This document shows positions 51,918 through 61,315 of a stretch of 64,000 nucleotides of DNA, piece by piece. The position numbers and the translations under genes are program-made. The notes beneath the pieces were generated by a model. That model worked only from the letters and a program-made list of their open reading frames with translations. It was not told where the DNA came from and did no database searches. The stretch lies in the NCBI GenBank assembly GCA_019638115.1, contig JAHBUK010000001.1, positions 1,089,033 through 1,153,032 on the forward strand. Direction: 5' to 3'. Source of the DNA: Flavobacteriales bacterium. GTDB taxonomy: Bacteria > Bacteroidota > Bacteroidia > Flavobacteriales_F > PHOS-HE28. The number at the start of each line of letters is the position of its first letter. The stretch's first letter is position 1.

Positions 51918-52393
51918 TCCGCATCGCCTTGCTCGCGCTTGTCGCAGCCGTCCTCTTGGTGGGCTGTTCGGACCAGGTGGTGTTCCAAGCGAGCACCTCC
52001 ATGCCTTCTTTGGGCTGGGACCGCAGCGACACGTTGGTCTATGAATTGGACATCACCGACACGGTGAACAAGCACGACCTGTTCATCGACATCCGCCACA
52101 CGGGCGATTATCCCTTCAGCGACATGTACCTCTTCGTGGACCTGAAAGGCCCCGGGGACCGGCACTTGCGCGATACGGTGGAATGCCTGCTGGCGGACCC
52201 CACCGGACGGTGGTATGGCAAGGGCACCGGATTCATCTTCGCACAGCGCACCATCGATGCCAAGGTGCTCTACAAGTTGGGCAACCGCTTTCCGGCCAGC
52301 GGGCGCTACACCATCCGCTTGGAGCAGGCCATGCGAACGGAGGTGCTACCCGGTGTGCTGGATGTGGGCGTGAGCGTGGAGCGTTCCCGTTGA
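51914..52393 (+). CDS. gldH: Gliding motility lipoprotein GldH
   Basis: 159 residues from a GTG that overlaps the ricT stop (GTGA). The lipoprotein signal is ALLALVAAVLLVGC. The mature part follows the GldH family: DTVNKHDLFIDIRHTGDYPFSDMYLFVD and DPTGRWYGKGTGFIF. GldH is an outer-membrane lipoprotein needed for gliding and T9SS-linked phenotypes in flavobacteria. ricT-gldH followed by a class A PBP gene is a conserved order in the group. Confidence 0.92.
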   Translation: MIRIALLALVAAVLLVGCSDQVVFQASTSMPSLGWDRSDTLVYELDITDTVNKHDLFIDIRHTGDYPFSDMYLFVDLKGPGDRHLRDTVECLLADPTGRWYGKGTGFIFAQRTIDAKVLYKLGNRFPASGRYTIRLEQAMRTEVLPGVLDVGVSVERSR

Positions 52394-52489
52394 TCCCTGT
52401 ACACGTTGTGCTACCACGTTCCCGTTGTTCATAGGTATCCGGTGAACGATCGGCCAGCAAGCCCAACACACCGATAATTTCACCGCCCC

Positions 52490-54898
52490 ATGGCCGAGAA
52501 GAGATCCCCCTTACGCAGCCGACTGCTCCTGCTGTGGTGGGCGCTGGTGCTCTCACCGGTGCTCGCCCTCTTCACCCTGTTGCTGCTGGCCGCCAACAGC
52601 GACCTGCCCGGCACGGAGGACCTGGAGAACCCCCGTAGTGATCTGGCCACGGCCATCCTCTTCAGCGACGGTACCCAGATGGGCCAGTACTACCGTGAGA
52701 ACCGCATACCGGTGGATTACACGCAGATCAGCCCCCATGTGGTGAACGCCCTGATCGCCACCGAGGATGAGCGTTTCCGAGAGCACAGCGGCGTGGACCT
52801 GCGCGGTACCGCGCGCGCTGCGGTGTACCTCGGCAAGAAAGGTGGGGCCAGCACCATCACCCAGCAGCTGGCCAAGATGCTCTTCACCGAGCGCTCGTCC
52901 AACTTCATCAAGCGCACCTTCCAGAAGTTCCAGGAGTGGATCATCAGTGCCAAGCTGGAACGGCAGTACACCAAGGACGAGCTGATCGCCATGTACCTGA
53001 ACCGCTTCGACTGGATCAACCAGGCGGTGGGCATCAACAGTGCGGCGCGCGTCTACTTCAACACCACGCCCGATTCCCTGCGCATCGAGGAGGCCGCCAT
53101 GCTGGTAGGCATGTGCAAGAACCCCGCGCTCTTCAACCCCTTGCGCCGTGCGGACACCACGCTCCATCGCCGCATGGTGGTGCTTTCGCAAATGGTGAAG
53201 AGTGGCATGCTCAGCACACAGGAGTATGATTCGCTCAAGCAGCTTCCCTTGGGCCTGCGTTTCCAGCGGGTGGACCATACGGAAGGTCCCGCGCCCTACT
53301 TCCGCGAGGAACTGCGCGCCAAGCTGATCAAACTGCTCAACGAGAAGGACGAGGACGGCAACTACCGCATCGCCAAAGCCGATGGCAAGCCCTACGACAT
53401 CTACACCGATGGCCTGAAGATCTACACCACCATCGACCGGCGCATGCAGGCCTACGGGGAGTTCGCCGTGCGTGAGCACCTGAGCAGCGAACTACAGCCC
53501 GACTTCTTCCGCGACATCGGTAAGAAGAAGAACCGGCCCTTCGACTTCCGCGTGTCGCAGGCGGAGGTGGACCAGATACTCACCACCGCCATGAAGCGCA
53601 GTGTGCGCTACCGCATTGCGACGGGCAAACAATGCGGCAACTGCGAACGGCCTTCACGCTACATCGAACAGGTGACGCACGAGGGCACACCGCACTACCA
53701 CTGCAAACCTGAGGCGGGCGGATGCGACAACTACTGGCCCGTGGTGAAGGAGGAGGACATGGCCGCCTATTTCGATAAAGCGGTGCCCATGCGCGTGTTC
53801 AGCTGGAAGGGCGAGGTCGACACGTTGATGAGCCCCATGGATTCCATCCGCTACTACAAGAGCTTCCTGCGCAGCGGCCTCATGAGCATGGACCCCCGCA
53901 CCGGCTTCGTGCGGGCCTGGGTGGGTGGCATCGACTTCAAGCACTTCCAATACGACCATGTGGAGCGGGCCAAGCGCCAGGTGGGTTCCACCTTCAAGCC
54001 TTTCGTATACGCCACAGCGATCCGCGAAGGCATCGAGCCCTGCCGCGAACTGCCCAACCAGCTGGTCTGCTTCGATATGCCACCCGGCCAGCCGGAATGG
54101 TGCCCCAAGAACAGCGATGCGGTCTATGGCGGCATGGTGACCGTGGAGTATGGCCTGGCCAACTCCATGAACACGATCACCGCCTGGTTGATGAAGCAAT
54201 ACGGTCCGCAGGCCGTTACCACACTGGCCCGCCACATGGGTGTGAAGAGCCACTTGGACCCCGTTCCTTCGCTGTGCCTGGGCGTTGCCGACCTCAGCCT
54301 TATGGAGATGACCGGCGCCTTCTCCACCTTCGCCAACCAAGGGGTCTACATCGAGCCCATCATCTTCACGCGCATCGAGGACAAGAACGGGAACGCCATT
54401 TTCGACATCACCCCCAAGACCTACGAGGCGCTGGATGAACGGACCGCCTACATCATGTTGGACATGCTGAAGGGGGTGACCGATGGCGCTTACAACCCCA
54501 GCACCGGCAAGACCGTGGGCACTGGCATGCGCTTGCGGGCCAACTATGGCAACCGCGCCAGGTACGCCAATATCAAGTTCCCAACAGCGGGCAAGACCGG
54601 CACCACGCAGAACAACTCGGACGGTTGGTTCATCGGCATTACACCCGATCTGGTGACCGGTGTTTGGACCGGCGGCGAGGACCGCAGCGTGCGTTTCAGC
54701 ACCACGGACAAGGGGCAGGGTGCCAACATGGCGCTGCCCATCTACGGCTACTTCATGAACAAGGTCTACGCCGACGCCTCCATCGAGATAAGCACCGGCG
54801 ATTTCGAGCGGCCCGCAGTGGACCTCGGTGTGGAGATCGATTGCCGGCGCAAGGGCACGGATCCGGGCAAGGCCGGTAAACCCGACTGGGGAGATTGA
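52490..54898 (+). CDS. Class A penicillin-binding protein
   Basis: 802 residues. One N-terminal transmembrane helix (about 12-33), then a GT51 transglycosylase domain (EDERFREHSGVDLRGTARA, then GASTITQQLAKMLF), and a transpeptidase domain with STFK, SMN and KTGTTQNNSDGWF motifs. A short Cys-containing insert (CGNCERPSRYIEQ and a following CDNYW) lies between them. It polymerises and crosslinks peptidoglycan. The next gene starts 9 nt after the stop. Confidence 0.95.
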   Translation: MAEKRSPLRSRLLLLWWALVLSPVLALFTLLLLAANSDLPGTEDLENPRSDLATAILFSDGTQMGQYYRENRIPVDYTQISPHVVNALIATEDERFREHSGVDLRGTARAAVYLGKKGGASTITQQLAKMLFTERSSNFIKRTFQKFQEWIISAKLERQYTKDELIAMYLNRFDWINQAVGINSAARVYFNTTPDSLRIEEAAMLVGMCKNPALFNPLRRADTTLHRRMVVLSQMVKSGMLSTQEYDSLKQLPLGLRFQRVDHTEGPAPYFREELRAKLIKLLNEKDEDGNYRIAKADGKPYDIYTDGLKIYTTIDRRMQAYGEFAVREHLSSELQPDFFRDIGKKKNRPFDFRVSQAEVDQILTTAMKRSVRYRIATGKQCGNCERPSRYIEQVTHEGTPHYHCKPEAGGCDNYWPVVKEEDMAAYFDKAVPMRVFSWKGEVDTLMSPMDSIRYYKSFLRSGLMSMDPRTGFVRAWVGGIDFKHFQYDHVERAKRQVGSTFKPFVYATAIREGIEPCRELPNQLVCFDMPPGQPEWCPKNSDAVYGGMVTVEYGLANSMNTITAWLMKQYGPQAVTTLARHMGVKSHLDPVPSLCLGVADLSLMEMTGAFSTFANQGVYIEPIIFTRIEDKNGNAIFDITPKTYEALDERTAYIMLDMLKGVTDGAYNPSTGKTVGTGMRLRANYGNRARYANIKFPTAGKTGTTQNNSDGWFIGITPDLVTGVWTGGEDRSVRFSTTDKGQGANMALPIYGYFMNKVYADASIEISTGDFERPAVDLGVEIDCRRKGTDPGKAGKPDWGD

Positions 54899-54907
54899 TC
54901 CTGCGGC

Positions 54908-55585
54908 ATGAAGAGCGCTTTCGCCAGCTTTCGCAGCACCACCGACCCGGTGCATGCCAGGCAGCTTCAACAGCAGCTGGAGGAAGCCGGTCTGGATGCC
55001 AGCCTGCAGGAGAACAGCGCCACCTTCGATGTGACCTTCACCGTTGGCTTGGAGCGCGAGTTCCACGTGATGCTTCCCCCCGAGCAGTTCACGCAGGCAG
55101 AGCTCGTGCTGGAGGAGGAAGCGCAGGCCGATGCCGATGCCTTGCCGGCCGACCACTACCTGCATGCCTTCAGCGATGAGGAGCTGTTGGAAGTGCTGCG
55201 TAAGCCCGATGAATGGGCAGCCCACGACCGCATACTGGCCAAGCGCTTGTTACAGCAGCGCGGAGTGCGTGTGGACCCCGCGGAAGTGGCCCGCATGCGG
55301 CAAGCCAGGCTGGCCGAACTGGCCCTGCCGGAGAAAGCCCGCTTCATGCTCATCGTGGCGGGCATCGTGATGGTGCTGTTCGGTGGTGTGGTGGGCATGC
55401 TGATCGGGTACAGCCTGAACCAAGGCCGCAAGACATTGCCCGATGGGCGACGCGTGCCGCGCTACACCGCCGCCGATCGACGTACCGGTGCATGCCTCAT
55501 GGTGGCCGGTGCGGTGTTCTCGTTGATCACCCTGCTGCTCAGCTACTGGTACTGGCCCATCGGTTGGACGGAGCTGTACTTCTGA
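54908..55585 (+). CDS. DUF2007-like membrane protein
   Basis: 225 residues. The N-terminal ~70 residues resemble the DUF2007 (putative signal-transducing) fold ([21 protein letters not shown]). A helical charged middle part follows, then two transmembrane helices (about 148-170 and 197-218). The cytosolic part suggests a binding or sensing role; nothing more specific can be said. It lies 9 nt after the PBP gene and is probably cotranscribed. Confidence 0.7.
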   Translation: MKSAFASFRSTTDPVHARQLQQQLEEAGLDASLQENSATFDVTFTVGLEREFHVMLPPEQFTQAELVLEEEAQADADALPADHYLHAFSDEELLEVLRKPDEWAAHDRILAKRLLQQRGVRVDPAEVARMRQARLAELALPEKARFMLIVAGIVMVLFGGVVGMLIGYSLNQGRKTLPDGRRVPRYTAADRRTGACLMVAGAVFSLITLLLSYWYWPIGWTELYF

Positions 55586-55649
55586 CCGGCGGGCGCGCAG
55601 CCCAGCGGCCCGCTATCTTCGTCGCGTTCCAAATCAGACCGAACACGCG

Positions 55650-56348
55650 ATGAACAAAGTGGTGGCCAATGCCGATGAGGCACTGCAGGGGATCAAAGAC
55701 GACATGACGCTGATGGTGGGGGGCTTCGGCCTGTGCGGGATCCCGGAGAACAGCATCGCCGCATTGGTGCGCAAGGGGGTGAAGGGACTTACCTGCATCA
55801 GCAACAACGCCGGTGTCGACGATTTCGGGTTGGGCCTGCTCCTGCAGACCAAGCAGATCCGCAAGATGATCAGCAGCTACGTGGGCGAGAACGCCGAGTT
55901 CGAGCGCCAGATGCTCAGCGGCGAGCTGGAAGTGGAGCTGATCCCGCAAGGCACCCTCGCCGAGCGTTGCCGCGCAGGTGGCGCCGGCATCCCCGCCTTC
56001 TACACACCGGCCGGTTACGGCACCGAGGTGGCTGAAGGCAAGGAAACGCGCGAGTTCCACGGCAAGATGTACGTGCTGGAACAATGGCTCCGCGCCGACT
56101 TCGCCCTGGTGAAAGCCTGGAAGGGTGACCGCTTCGGCAACCTCGTCTTCAAGGCCACGGCGCGCAACTTCAACCCCATGATGGCCATGGCCGGCAAGAT
56201 CACCGTGGCCGAGGTGGAAGAGCTGGTGGAACCCGGCGAACTGCATCCGGACGAGATACACACCCCGGGCATCTTCGTGCAGCGCATTTTCCAAGGCACG
56301 AACTACGAGAAGCGGATCGAGCAACGCACGGTGAGGGCGAGGATGTGA
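55650..56348 (+). CDS. scoA: 3-oxoacid CoA-transferase subunit A
   Basis: 232 residues. Family motifs are [18 protein letters not shown] and the [20 protein letters not shown] block. With subunit B it moves CoA between succinyl-CoA and acetoacetate. The last residues and the stop (agg atg tga) are encoded by the first unit of the minisatellite that starts here. The partner gene scoB is 4.3 kb downstream rather than adjacent. Confidence 0.95.
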   Translation: MNKVVANADEALQGIKDDMTLMVGGFGLCGIPENSIAALVRKGVKGLTCISNNAGVDDFGLGLLLQTKQIRKMISSYVGENAEFERQMLSGELEVELIPQGTLAERCRAGGAGIPAFYTPAGYGTEVAEGKETREFHGKMYVLEQWLRADFALVKAWKGDRFGNLVFKATARNFNPMMAMAGKITVAEVEELVEPGELHPDEIHTPGIFVQRIFQGTNYEKRIEQRTVRARM

Positions 56349-56560
56349 AGATGTGAAGATGTGGGGATGTGGGGATGTGGGGATGTGGAGATGTGAGGAT
56401 GTGAGGATGTGGGGAGGTGGGGATGTGGGGATGTGGGGAGGTGGGGAGGTGGGGATGAGAAGATGTGGAGATGAGAAGATGTGAAGATGTGGGGATGTGG
56501 GGATGTGGGGATGTGGGGATGAGGGGATGTGGGGGAGATGTGAGGATGAGGAGGACGATT
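56340..56560 (+). repeat. gatgtg minisatellite, about 220 nt
   Basis: Tandem imperfect units: gatgtgaa, gatgtggg, gatgtgag, gatgagaa and gaggtggg variants, all on a purine-rich strand. It ends in gattcgacttcgctcggaatga, a dispersed palindrome-like element of Bacteroidota. The first unit supplies the scoA stop. The rest of the gap to 56623 has no gene. Confidence 0.9.
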
Positions 56561-56623
56561 CGACTTCGCTCGGAATGATGGGCGATGAAATGTAGATAAC
56601 GGTTGGAACCAATTCCTTGTCCG

Positions 56624-57037
56624 ATGGAAAGCAGCTATGATACGTGGGAGTTTCAGGAAGGACCTGCGCCGTATGGTGGCGACAGGTACACGGGCAACCT
56701 GATCGTGGACAAGAGCTTTGAGTTCGCTCTTCGGGTGGTGCGTTTCAGCAAGGGCCTGCGCGATGAGGGTTGGTATGATGCTTCCAGACAGGTCTTCAAA
56801 AGCGGTACGTCCATCGGCGCGAATGTGCATGAGGCACAAGAAGCCGAAAGCCGTGAGGACTTCATTCACAAACTAAAAGTCTCTGCCAAGGAGGCCAGTG
56901 AAACAAGGTTCTGGTTGAAGCTCTGCAAATACGCGGATGAGCTCCCTTATGAGGAAGGTTTGTTGGAGGATCTCCAGAGCATCAGGAACATCCTTTCGAG
57001 CATCATCATCAAGGCGCGTAGTAACAAAGGCCAGTGA
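56624..57037 (+). CDS. Four-helix-bundle (S23/Avd-like) protein
   Basis: 137 residues from the ATG at 56624 (MESSYDTWEFQEGPAPYGGD). The body matches the four-helix-bundle family related to the 23S rRNA intervening-sequence protein: NLIVDKSFEFALRVVRFSK, then SGTSIGANVHEAQEAESREDFIHKL and KEASETRFWLKLCKYADE. The biochemical role is unknown; members bind nucleic acid in some systems (Avd in diversity-generating retroelements). It is flanked by the gatgtg minisatellite upstream and an inverted piece of it downstream. Confidence 0.88.
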   Translation: MESSYDTWEFQEGPAPYGGDRYTGNLIVDKSFEFALRVVRFSKGLRDEGWYDASRQVFKSGTSIGANVHEAQEAESREDFIHKLKVSAKEASETRFWLKLCKYADELPYEEGLLEDLQSIRNILSSIIIKARSNKGQ

Positions 57038-57044
57038 CCAGCCC

Positions 57045-58859
57045 GTGTCTGCCGCCCACATCTCCACATCGGGACATTTTCACATCGTAGGCGCCGGTGA
57101 ACGTTCGGCCTACATCATCCTCGGTTCTCTTGTCTGGCTCTACGCCGCTTGCCGCGCAGCCTGGGTGCCTTGGGTGCACGACGAAAGCACCTCGCTCTTC
57201 TGGTACCTGGAGCGCGGGCAATTCCTGCCCTATCAGGCCTTGTGGGACGCGGGTAACCACTTCCTCAGTTCGGCCATCGGCGTGTTCGGTCACAAGCTCT
57301 GGGGCTTGTCGTTGTTCGGCTCGCGCGTGGGCAGCTTGCTGGCCTTTCCCGTGTATGCCTGGGCTGCGTGGCATCTGGGTGCGCGCGTGCAGCACAGGAC
57401 CGTGCGCTGGACCTTGTGGTCGGCCTTGTTGCTCTGCCCCTTCGTGCTGGACTTCTTCTCCCTTTTCCGCGGGTATGCACTGGGGCTGGCATTCGTCCTT
57501 GCGGCCTTGGAAGTGGGGCTTCGTTACCAAGTGGATGCACGTGACCGCTCGCTCTTCCTCCTGTTGCTCTTCCTGAGCCTCGCCGCTTTCTCCACACTTT
57601 CCCTGGTGCCGCTCTGGGTGGCCGTGGTGGCGCTGCTCGGGATCGTCATCCTGAAGCGCTGGCGCAGTGCTTCGTCGTTCCCAATGCGTACGGTGGCCAT
57701 CTGGTCGGCGATGGGTGTGGTGCCGGTCCTGATCGGATTGCTGCTCTCGTGGGAGATGCGTCGCCGTGGCCTCCTGTACCACGGTTCGCTGGACGGCATC
57801 GGGGCCGTTACGCTGGTCTCGCTGTGCCGCTTCGTAGTGGGCACCACTGCGCTACCGGCCTTGGCGGCCGTTTCCCTCCTGCTGCTGTTCGGCAGTGTTT
57901 GGGCGCTGCGCCAACGTGCCCTGCTTTCGCCCGTGGTGTGGATAGCCTTGTTGCTGTGGGCTGATGTGGTGATGCGCGTGGGCATGGCCCTGCTGCTGGG
58001 CGTGAACTACCCGGAGGACCGCGCTGCACTGCACCTGGTGCCGCTCGCCATCCTACTGGTGGCATTCGCTGCTGATGAGGCTCAGCAAGTACGACCGGGC
58101 CTGTACCGCATGGCGCTTCCACTGCTCTTCCTGCCCATCCGCAGCATTTGGACCGCCAACTTGGACCATACGATCCTGTGGCCGGAACAAAGTGTGCCCA
58201 CGCGCTTCCTGCAGCACATCGCCACCATGCAGCAGAAGGCCCATCGCCCCTTGATCATCGGCGCGTACAACCAGCTGAACGTGGCCCTGCCTTACGCGGC
58301 ACGCATCAACGGCCTGACCTTGAACCTGCCGGAGGTGGATGCCTTCCCCGAGGGACCGCACGATGTGCGGATCTTGGATGACCGCTATTTGGAAGAAGCC
58401 CTGCCCGGCCATCGGGTGGTGGACCGTGCACCGGGTCCCGGCCTGTCCTTGCTGGTGCCCGAACGTTCGTTGCGCACGGCGATCTTCGGTAGACTGCCTT
58501 TTGCGCCTGGGACCACCTCCGACCCCGAAGTGTTGGTGTGGCGGGACGACAGCCTTGCCGCCACGCAGGACGTGATCCTGCAGCTGCGCTGTGGCATTTG
58601 GGCCACCACCGACTTTCTGGATACCGACCTGGTGATCCGTGTGGAAGGCAAGGAAGGTCGGCTGTTCGATCGAACGCATCACCTGCCCGTGATCCGGGCG
58701 CGGTGGAGCGGGGAGGAACTTCACGTGGCCCTGCTGCTTCCGGCCTTGCCCGATGCCGAGGTCCGATCGCTCTTCTTCCGCAACCGCGGTGGTGACGCGA
58801 TCACCTTCATACCGGGCGAGATCAAGCTGCACCGCACCAATGTCACTCCCTCGCACTGA
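57045..58859 (+). CDS. GT-C-type membrane glycosyltransferase-like protein (paralogue 1)
   Basis: 604 residues from the GTG at 57045. No nearby ATG is in frame except one inside the preceding gene (56937). About ten transmembrane helices; a first extracytoplasmic loop with VHDESTSLFWYLERGQFLP and WDAGNHFLSSAIGV, where the Asp-Glu pair is at the position used for catalysis in GT-C enzymes. A soluble C-terminal part (about 440-604) follows. The first 14 codons include an inverted minisatellite fragment. The next gene overlaps by 20 nt and is a paralogue. Confidence 0.75.
   Translation: MSAAHISTSGHFHIVGAGERSAYIILGSLVWLYAACRAAWVPWVHDESTSLFWYLERGQFLPYQALWDAGNHFLSSAIGVFGHKLWGLSLFGSRVGSLLAFPVYAWAAWHLGARVQHRTVRWTLWSALLLCPFVLDFFSLFRGYALGLAFVLAALEVGLRYQVDARDRSLFLLLLFLSLAAFSTLSLVPLWVAVVALLGIVILKRWRSASSFPMRTVAIWSAMGVVPVLIGLLLSWEMRRRGLLYHGSLDGIGAVTLVSLCRFVVGTTALPALAAVSLLLLFGSVWALRQRALLSPVVWIALLLWADVVMRVGMALLLGVNYPEDRAALHLVPLAILLVAFAADEAQQVRPGLYRMALPLLFLPIRSIWTANLDHTILWPEQSVPTRFLQHIATMQQKAHRPLIIGAYNQLNVALPYAARINGLTLNLPEVDAFPEGPHDVRILDDRYLEEALPGHRVVDRAPGPGLSLLVPERSLRTAIFGRLPFAPGTTSDPEVLVWRDDSLAATQDVILQLRCGIWATTDFLDTDLVIRVEGKEGRLFDRTHHLPVIRARWSGEELHVALLLPALPDAEVRSLFFRNRGGDAITFIPGEIKLHRTNVTPSH
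57057..57086. repeat. Inverted fragment of the gatgtg minisatellite
   Basis: cacatctccacatc, then gggacattttcacatc: the reverse complement of the units at 56340-56560. It lies inside the start of the next gene and brackets the four-helix-bundle gene on the other side. Confidence 0.7.
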
Positions 58860-60642
58860 TCGGGACCGTTCCGAGGCCCGGCTGTTCCTGGGGGCCACCG
58901 CATTGGTGTTCGTGTACCTCGTGTTGCGCGCCTTGTTGGTGCCCTTGGTGCACGACGAGGCGAACACCTTCTTCCACTTCGTACACAACGGCACGTGGGT
59001 GCCCTTCCGGGCGCATTGGGATGCTGGCAACCACGTATTGGCCATGGCCGTGGGCCGATGCACCACGGCGCTCTTCGGTGCGGGTCCCTTGGCGCTTCGC
59101 TCCTTCGCCCTGCTGTGCTTCCTGCTCTATGCGTGGTACGTGTGGCGCGTGGGTGGGGTCATCAACGAGCGTATGGTGCGCTGGTGTACGTGGGCCGCCC
59201 TGCTGGCCATGCCCTTCGCACTGGAGTTCTTCGCGCTCTTCCGGGGTTATGGGCCTTCCCTGGCCTTCCTCCTGATGGCCATCCACCACCTGGCCGCAGC
59301 GTGGCGTTCGAATTCCCCCAAGGATGCGTTCTGGGCATCTGTCGCCATGGGCTTGGGTGTGCTCGCCAACCTCTCGTTGTTGCCCATGTGGGCAGCCGGC
59401 ACGATGCTGGTCACCGTGCTGGCATTGAGCGCCACCAAGCAACGCGCTGCGTTCATCTTCAGCGCAGCGCTGGGCGCGTTGCCGGGGCTGCTCATGGTCC
59501 CCTTCGCACTGGGCTTGCGGGACCGTGGCTTGCTCTATCACGGCAACATGCAAGGGGTGCTCAACGGCAGCGTGGCGTCGTTGGTGGATGTGATGTTCAG
59601 GACGTGGTACGTGTTGCCGCGCGTGCTTGCGGCCGTGCTGTTCATGCTCACGCTTTACTACGCCCTTCGCGCAGTGAAGGGCAAAGCACGTGGCGAAGCG
59701 CAAACGCTATTGGTGGTGGCATCAGGACTGCTGCTTGCGGAGGTGGGTGCACGGATGGTGCTGGGCGGCGTGTTCGAGGTGCTGTACCCCACCTACCGGG
59801 CAGCGATGCACTGGGTGCCGCTCTTCATACTTGGCCTGGGGCTGGCCATCGATGCCAGCACGGAGAAGGCGCCCTATCGCCGTTGGGTGGCACTGCTGCT
59901 GTTGCTCTTCCCGGTGCGTGCTGCGTATGTGGCCAACACACGCCAGGTCTCCAATTGGTCTGATGAATACCTGCCTGCGACAGTGCATGACGCTGTGGTG
60001 GAGGCGCAGCTCAGGGCCGGGCACAACCTGTCCATCTCCATGCCGCCGATCGTGATCCCCATCTGGGACCACTACAACCTCACTCGCGGCACCTCCGCGA
60101 TCTTCCCCGATCCGCATGAAGAACCCGATACGCTCGCGGACCTGATCATCGCACCCGCTTCGTTCCCGGTGCCGGGCAGCCACCGAATGCTGCTTGCCGC
60201 AGGCCCCAACCAGTTGCTCGAACGCAGTGAGCCAAGGGCCTGGGTGCCTTTCGCGGAGCGGGCATGGACCGTGCCCTTGGAAGCACGCGAGTTCCTCACC
60301 CTGCTCGAGGTTCCGCTCCGTGCACACCAAGGGATGCCCGTGAAGCTCTCGCTGGCAGGGGCGATCTCCGGTCCGGTGGAGGACCGTGGCGAACTGTTCC
60401 TGGTGACCGAGCTACGGAACGGTGCAGGTGAGCAATTCTTTTACCGGGCATTGCCCATGCATCGTGCGCTGCAACACGGCAGGGCGGAACTCTTCAGCAT
60501 GGTGCAGGTGCTGCCTCCCTTGCCCCCTGCGGCCGAAGGGCTTGTGCTCTACATTTGGGCACCTGATGGAAGGCGCTACGCCTTGGATGGTGTGGTGGCC
60601 ACGTTGTTGGAACCGGTGGAGAGCTCCACCACGAACGAATAG
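58840..60642 (+). CDS. GT-C-type membrane glycosyltransferase-like protein (paralogue 2)
   Basis: 600 residues from the ATG at 58840, overlapping the previous gene by 20 nt. The first loop reads VHDEANTFFHFVHNGTWVP and WDAGNHVLAMAVGR, clearly parallel to the previous gene; lengths also match, so this is a tandem duplication that has diverged widely. Around ten transmembrane helices and a soluble C-terminal part of about 170 residues. Probably transfers a sugar from a lipid-linked donor. scoB starts 3 nt after the stop. Confidence 0.75.
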   Translation: MSLPRTDRDRSEARLFLGATALVFVYLVLRALLVPLVHDEANTFFHFVHNGTWVPFRAHWDAGNHVLAMAVGRCTTALFGAGPLALRSFALLCFLLYAWYVWRVGGVINERMVRWCTWAALLAMPFALEFFALFRGYGPSLAFLLMAIHHLAAAWRSNSPKDAFWASVAMGLGVLANLSLLPMWAAGTMLVTVLALSATKQRAAFIFSAALGALPGLLMVPFALGLRDRGLLYHGNMQGVLNGSVASLVDVMFRTWYVLPRVLAAVLFMLTLYYALRAVKGKARGEAQTLLVVASGLLLAEVGARMVLGGVFEVLYPTYRAAMHWVPLFILGLGLAIDASTEKAPYRRWVALLLLLFPVRAAYVANTRQVSNWSDEYLPATVHDAVVEAQLRAGHNLSISMPPIVIPIWDHYNLTRGTSAIFPDPHEEPDTLADLIIAPASFPVPGSHRMLLAAGPNQLLERSEPRAWVPFAERAWTVPLEAREFLTLLEVPLRAHQGMPVKLSLAGAISGPVEDRGELFLVTELRNGAGEQFFYRALPMHRALQHGRAELFSMVQVLPPLPPAAEGLVLYIWAPDGRRYALDGVVATLLEPVESSTTNE

Positions 60643-60645
60643 ACC

Positions 60646-61302
60646 ATGGCATTGGACAAACACGCGATGGCCAAGCGCATCGCCCGCGAACTGAAGGACG
60701 GCTACTACGTGAACCTCGGCATCGGCATCCCCACGCTGGTGGCCAACTACATCCCCGAGGGCATGAACGTGGTGCTGCAAAGCGAGAACGGCATCCTGGG
60801 CATGGGGCCCTTCCCCTACGAAGGCGAGGAGGATGCGGACCTGATCAACGCCGGCAAGCAGACCGTTACCCTGCTGCCGGGCAGCAGCATCTTCGACAGT
60901 GCCACCAGCTTCGCCATGATCCGCGGGCAGCACGTGCAGCTCACCGTGCTCGGCGCCATGGAGGTGAGCGACACCGGTGACATCGCCAACTGGAAGATCC
61001 CCGGCAAAATGGTGAAGGGCATGGGCGGCGCCATGGACCTGGTGGCCAGTGCGGACAACATCATCGTGTGCATGATGCACACCAACAAGGCCGGCGAGAG
61101 CAAGCTGCTGAAGCGCTGCACCCTGCCGCTCACCGGCGTGGGTTGCGTGAAGAAGATCGTGAGCGACCTCGGCGTGTTCGATGTGACCCCCTATGGCTTC
61201 AAGTTGCTGGAACGCGCCCCGGGTGTAAGCGTGGAGGAGATCAAGGCGAAGACCGAAGGCCGCTTGGTGGTGGAGGGTGAGGTGCCGGAGATGGTGGTGT
61301 AA
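60646..61302 (+). CDS. scoB: 3-oxoacid CoA-transferase subunit B
   Basis: 218 residues. The catalytic Glu is in the [20 protein letters not shown] block; [19 protein letters not shown] and [17 protein letters not shown] are also family motifs. It forms an enzyme with scoA, from which it is separated here by a minisatellite, a four-helix-bundle gene and two GT-C genes. Its ATG is 3 nt after the previous stop, so translation probably depends on the inserted genes. Confidence 0.96.
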   Translation: MALDKHAMAKRIARELKDGYYVNLGIGIPTLVANYIPEGMNVVLQSENGILGMGPFPYEGEEDADLINAGKQTVTLLPGSSIFDSATSFAMIRGQHVQLTVLGAMEVSDTGDIANWKIPGKMVKGMGGAMDLVASADNIIVCMMHTNKAGESKLLKRCTLPLTGVGCVKKIVSDLGVFDVTPYGFKLLERAPGVSVEEIKAKTEGRLVVEGEVPEMVV

Positions 61303-61315
61303 GAGCCGCAGTAGG

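Noticed and set aside
53654..55225. 523-residue minus-strand frame
   Set aside because: Antisense to the penicillin-binding protein gene.
56340..56560. CRISPR array
   Set aside because: The units are contiguous 6-10 nt repeats without unique spacers, and no cas gene is present.
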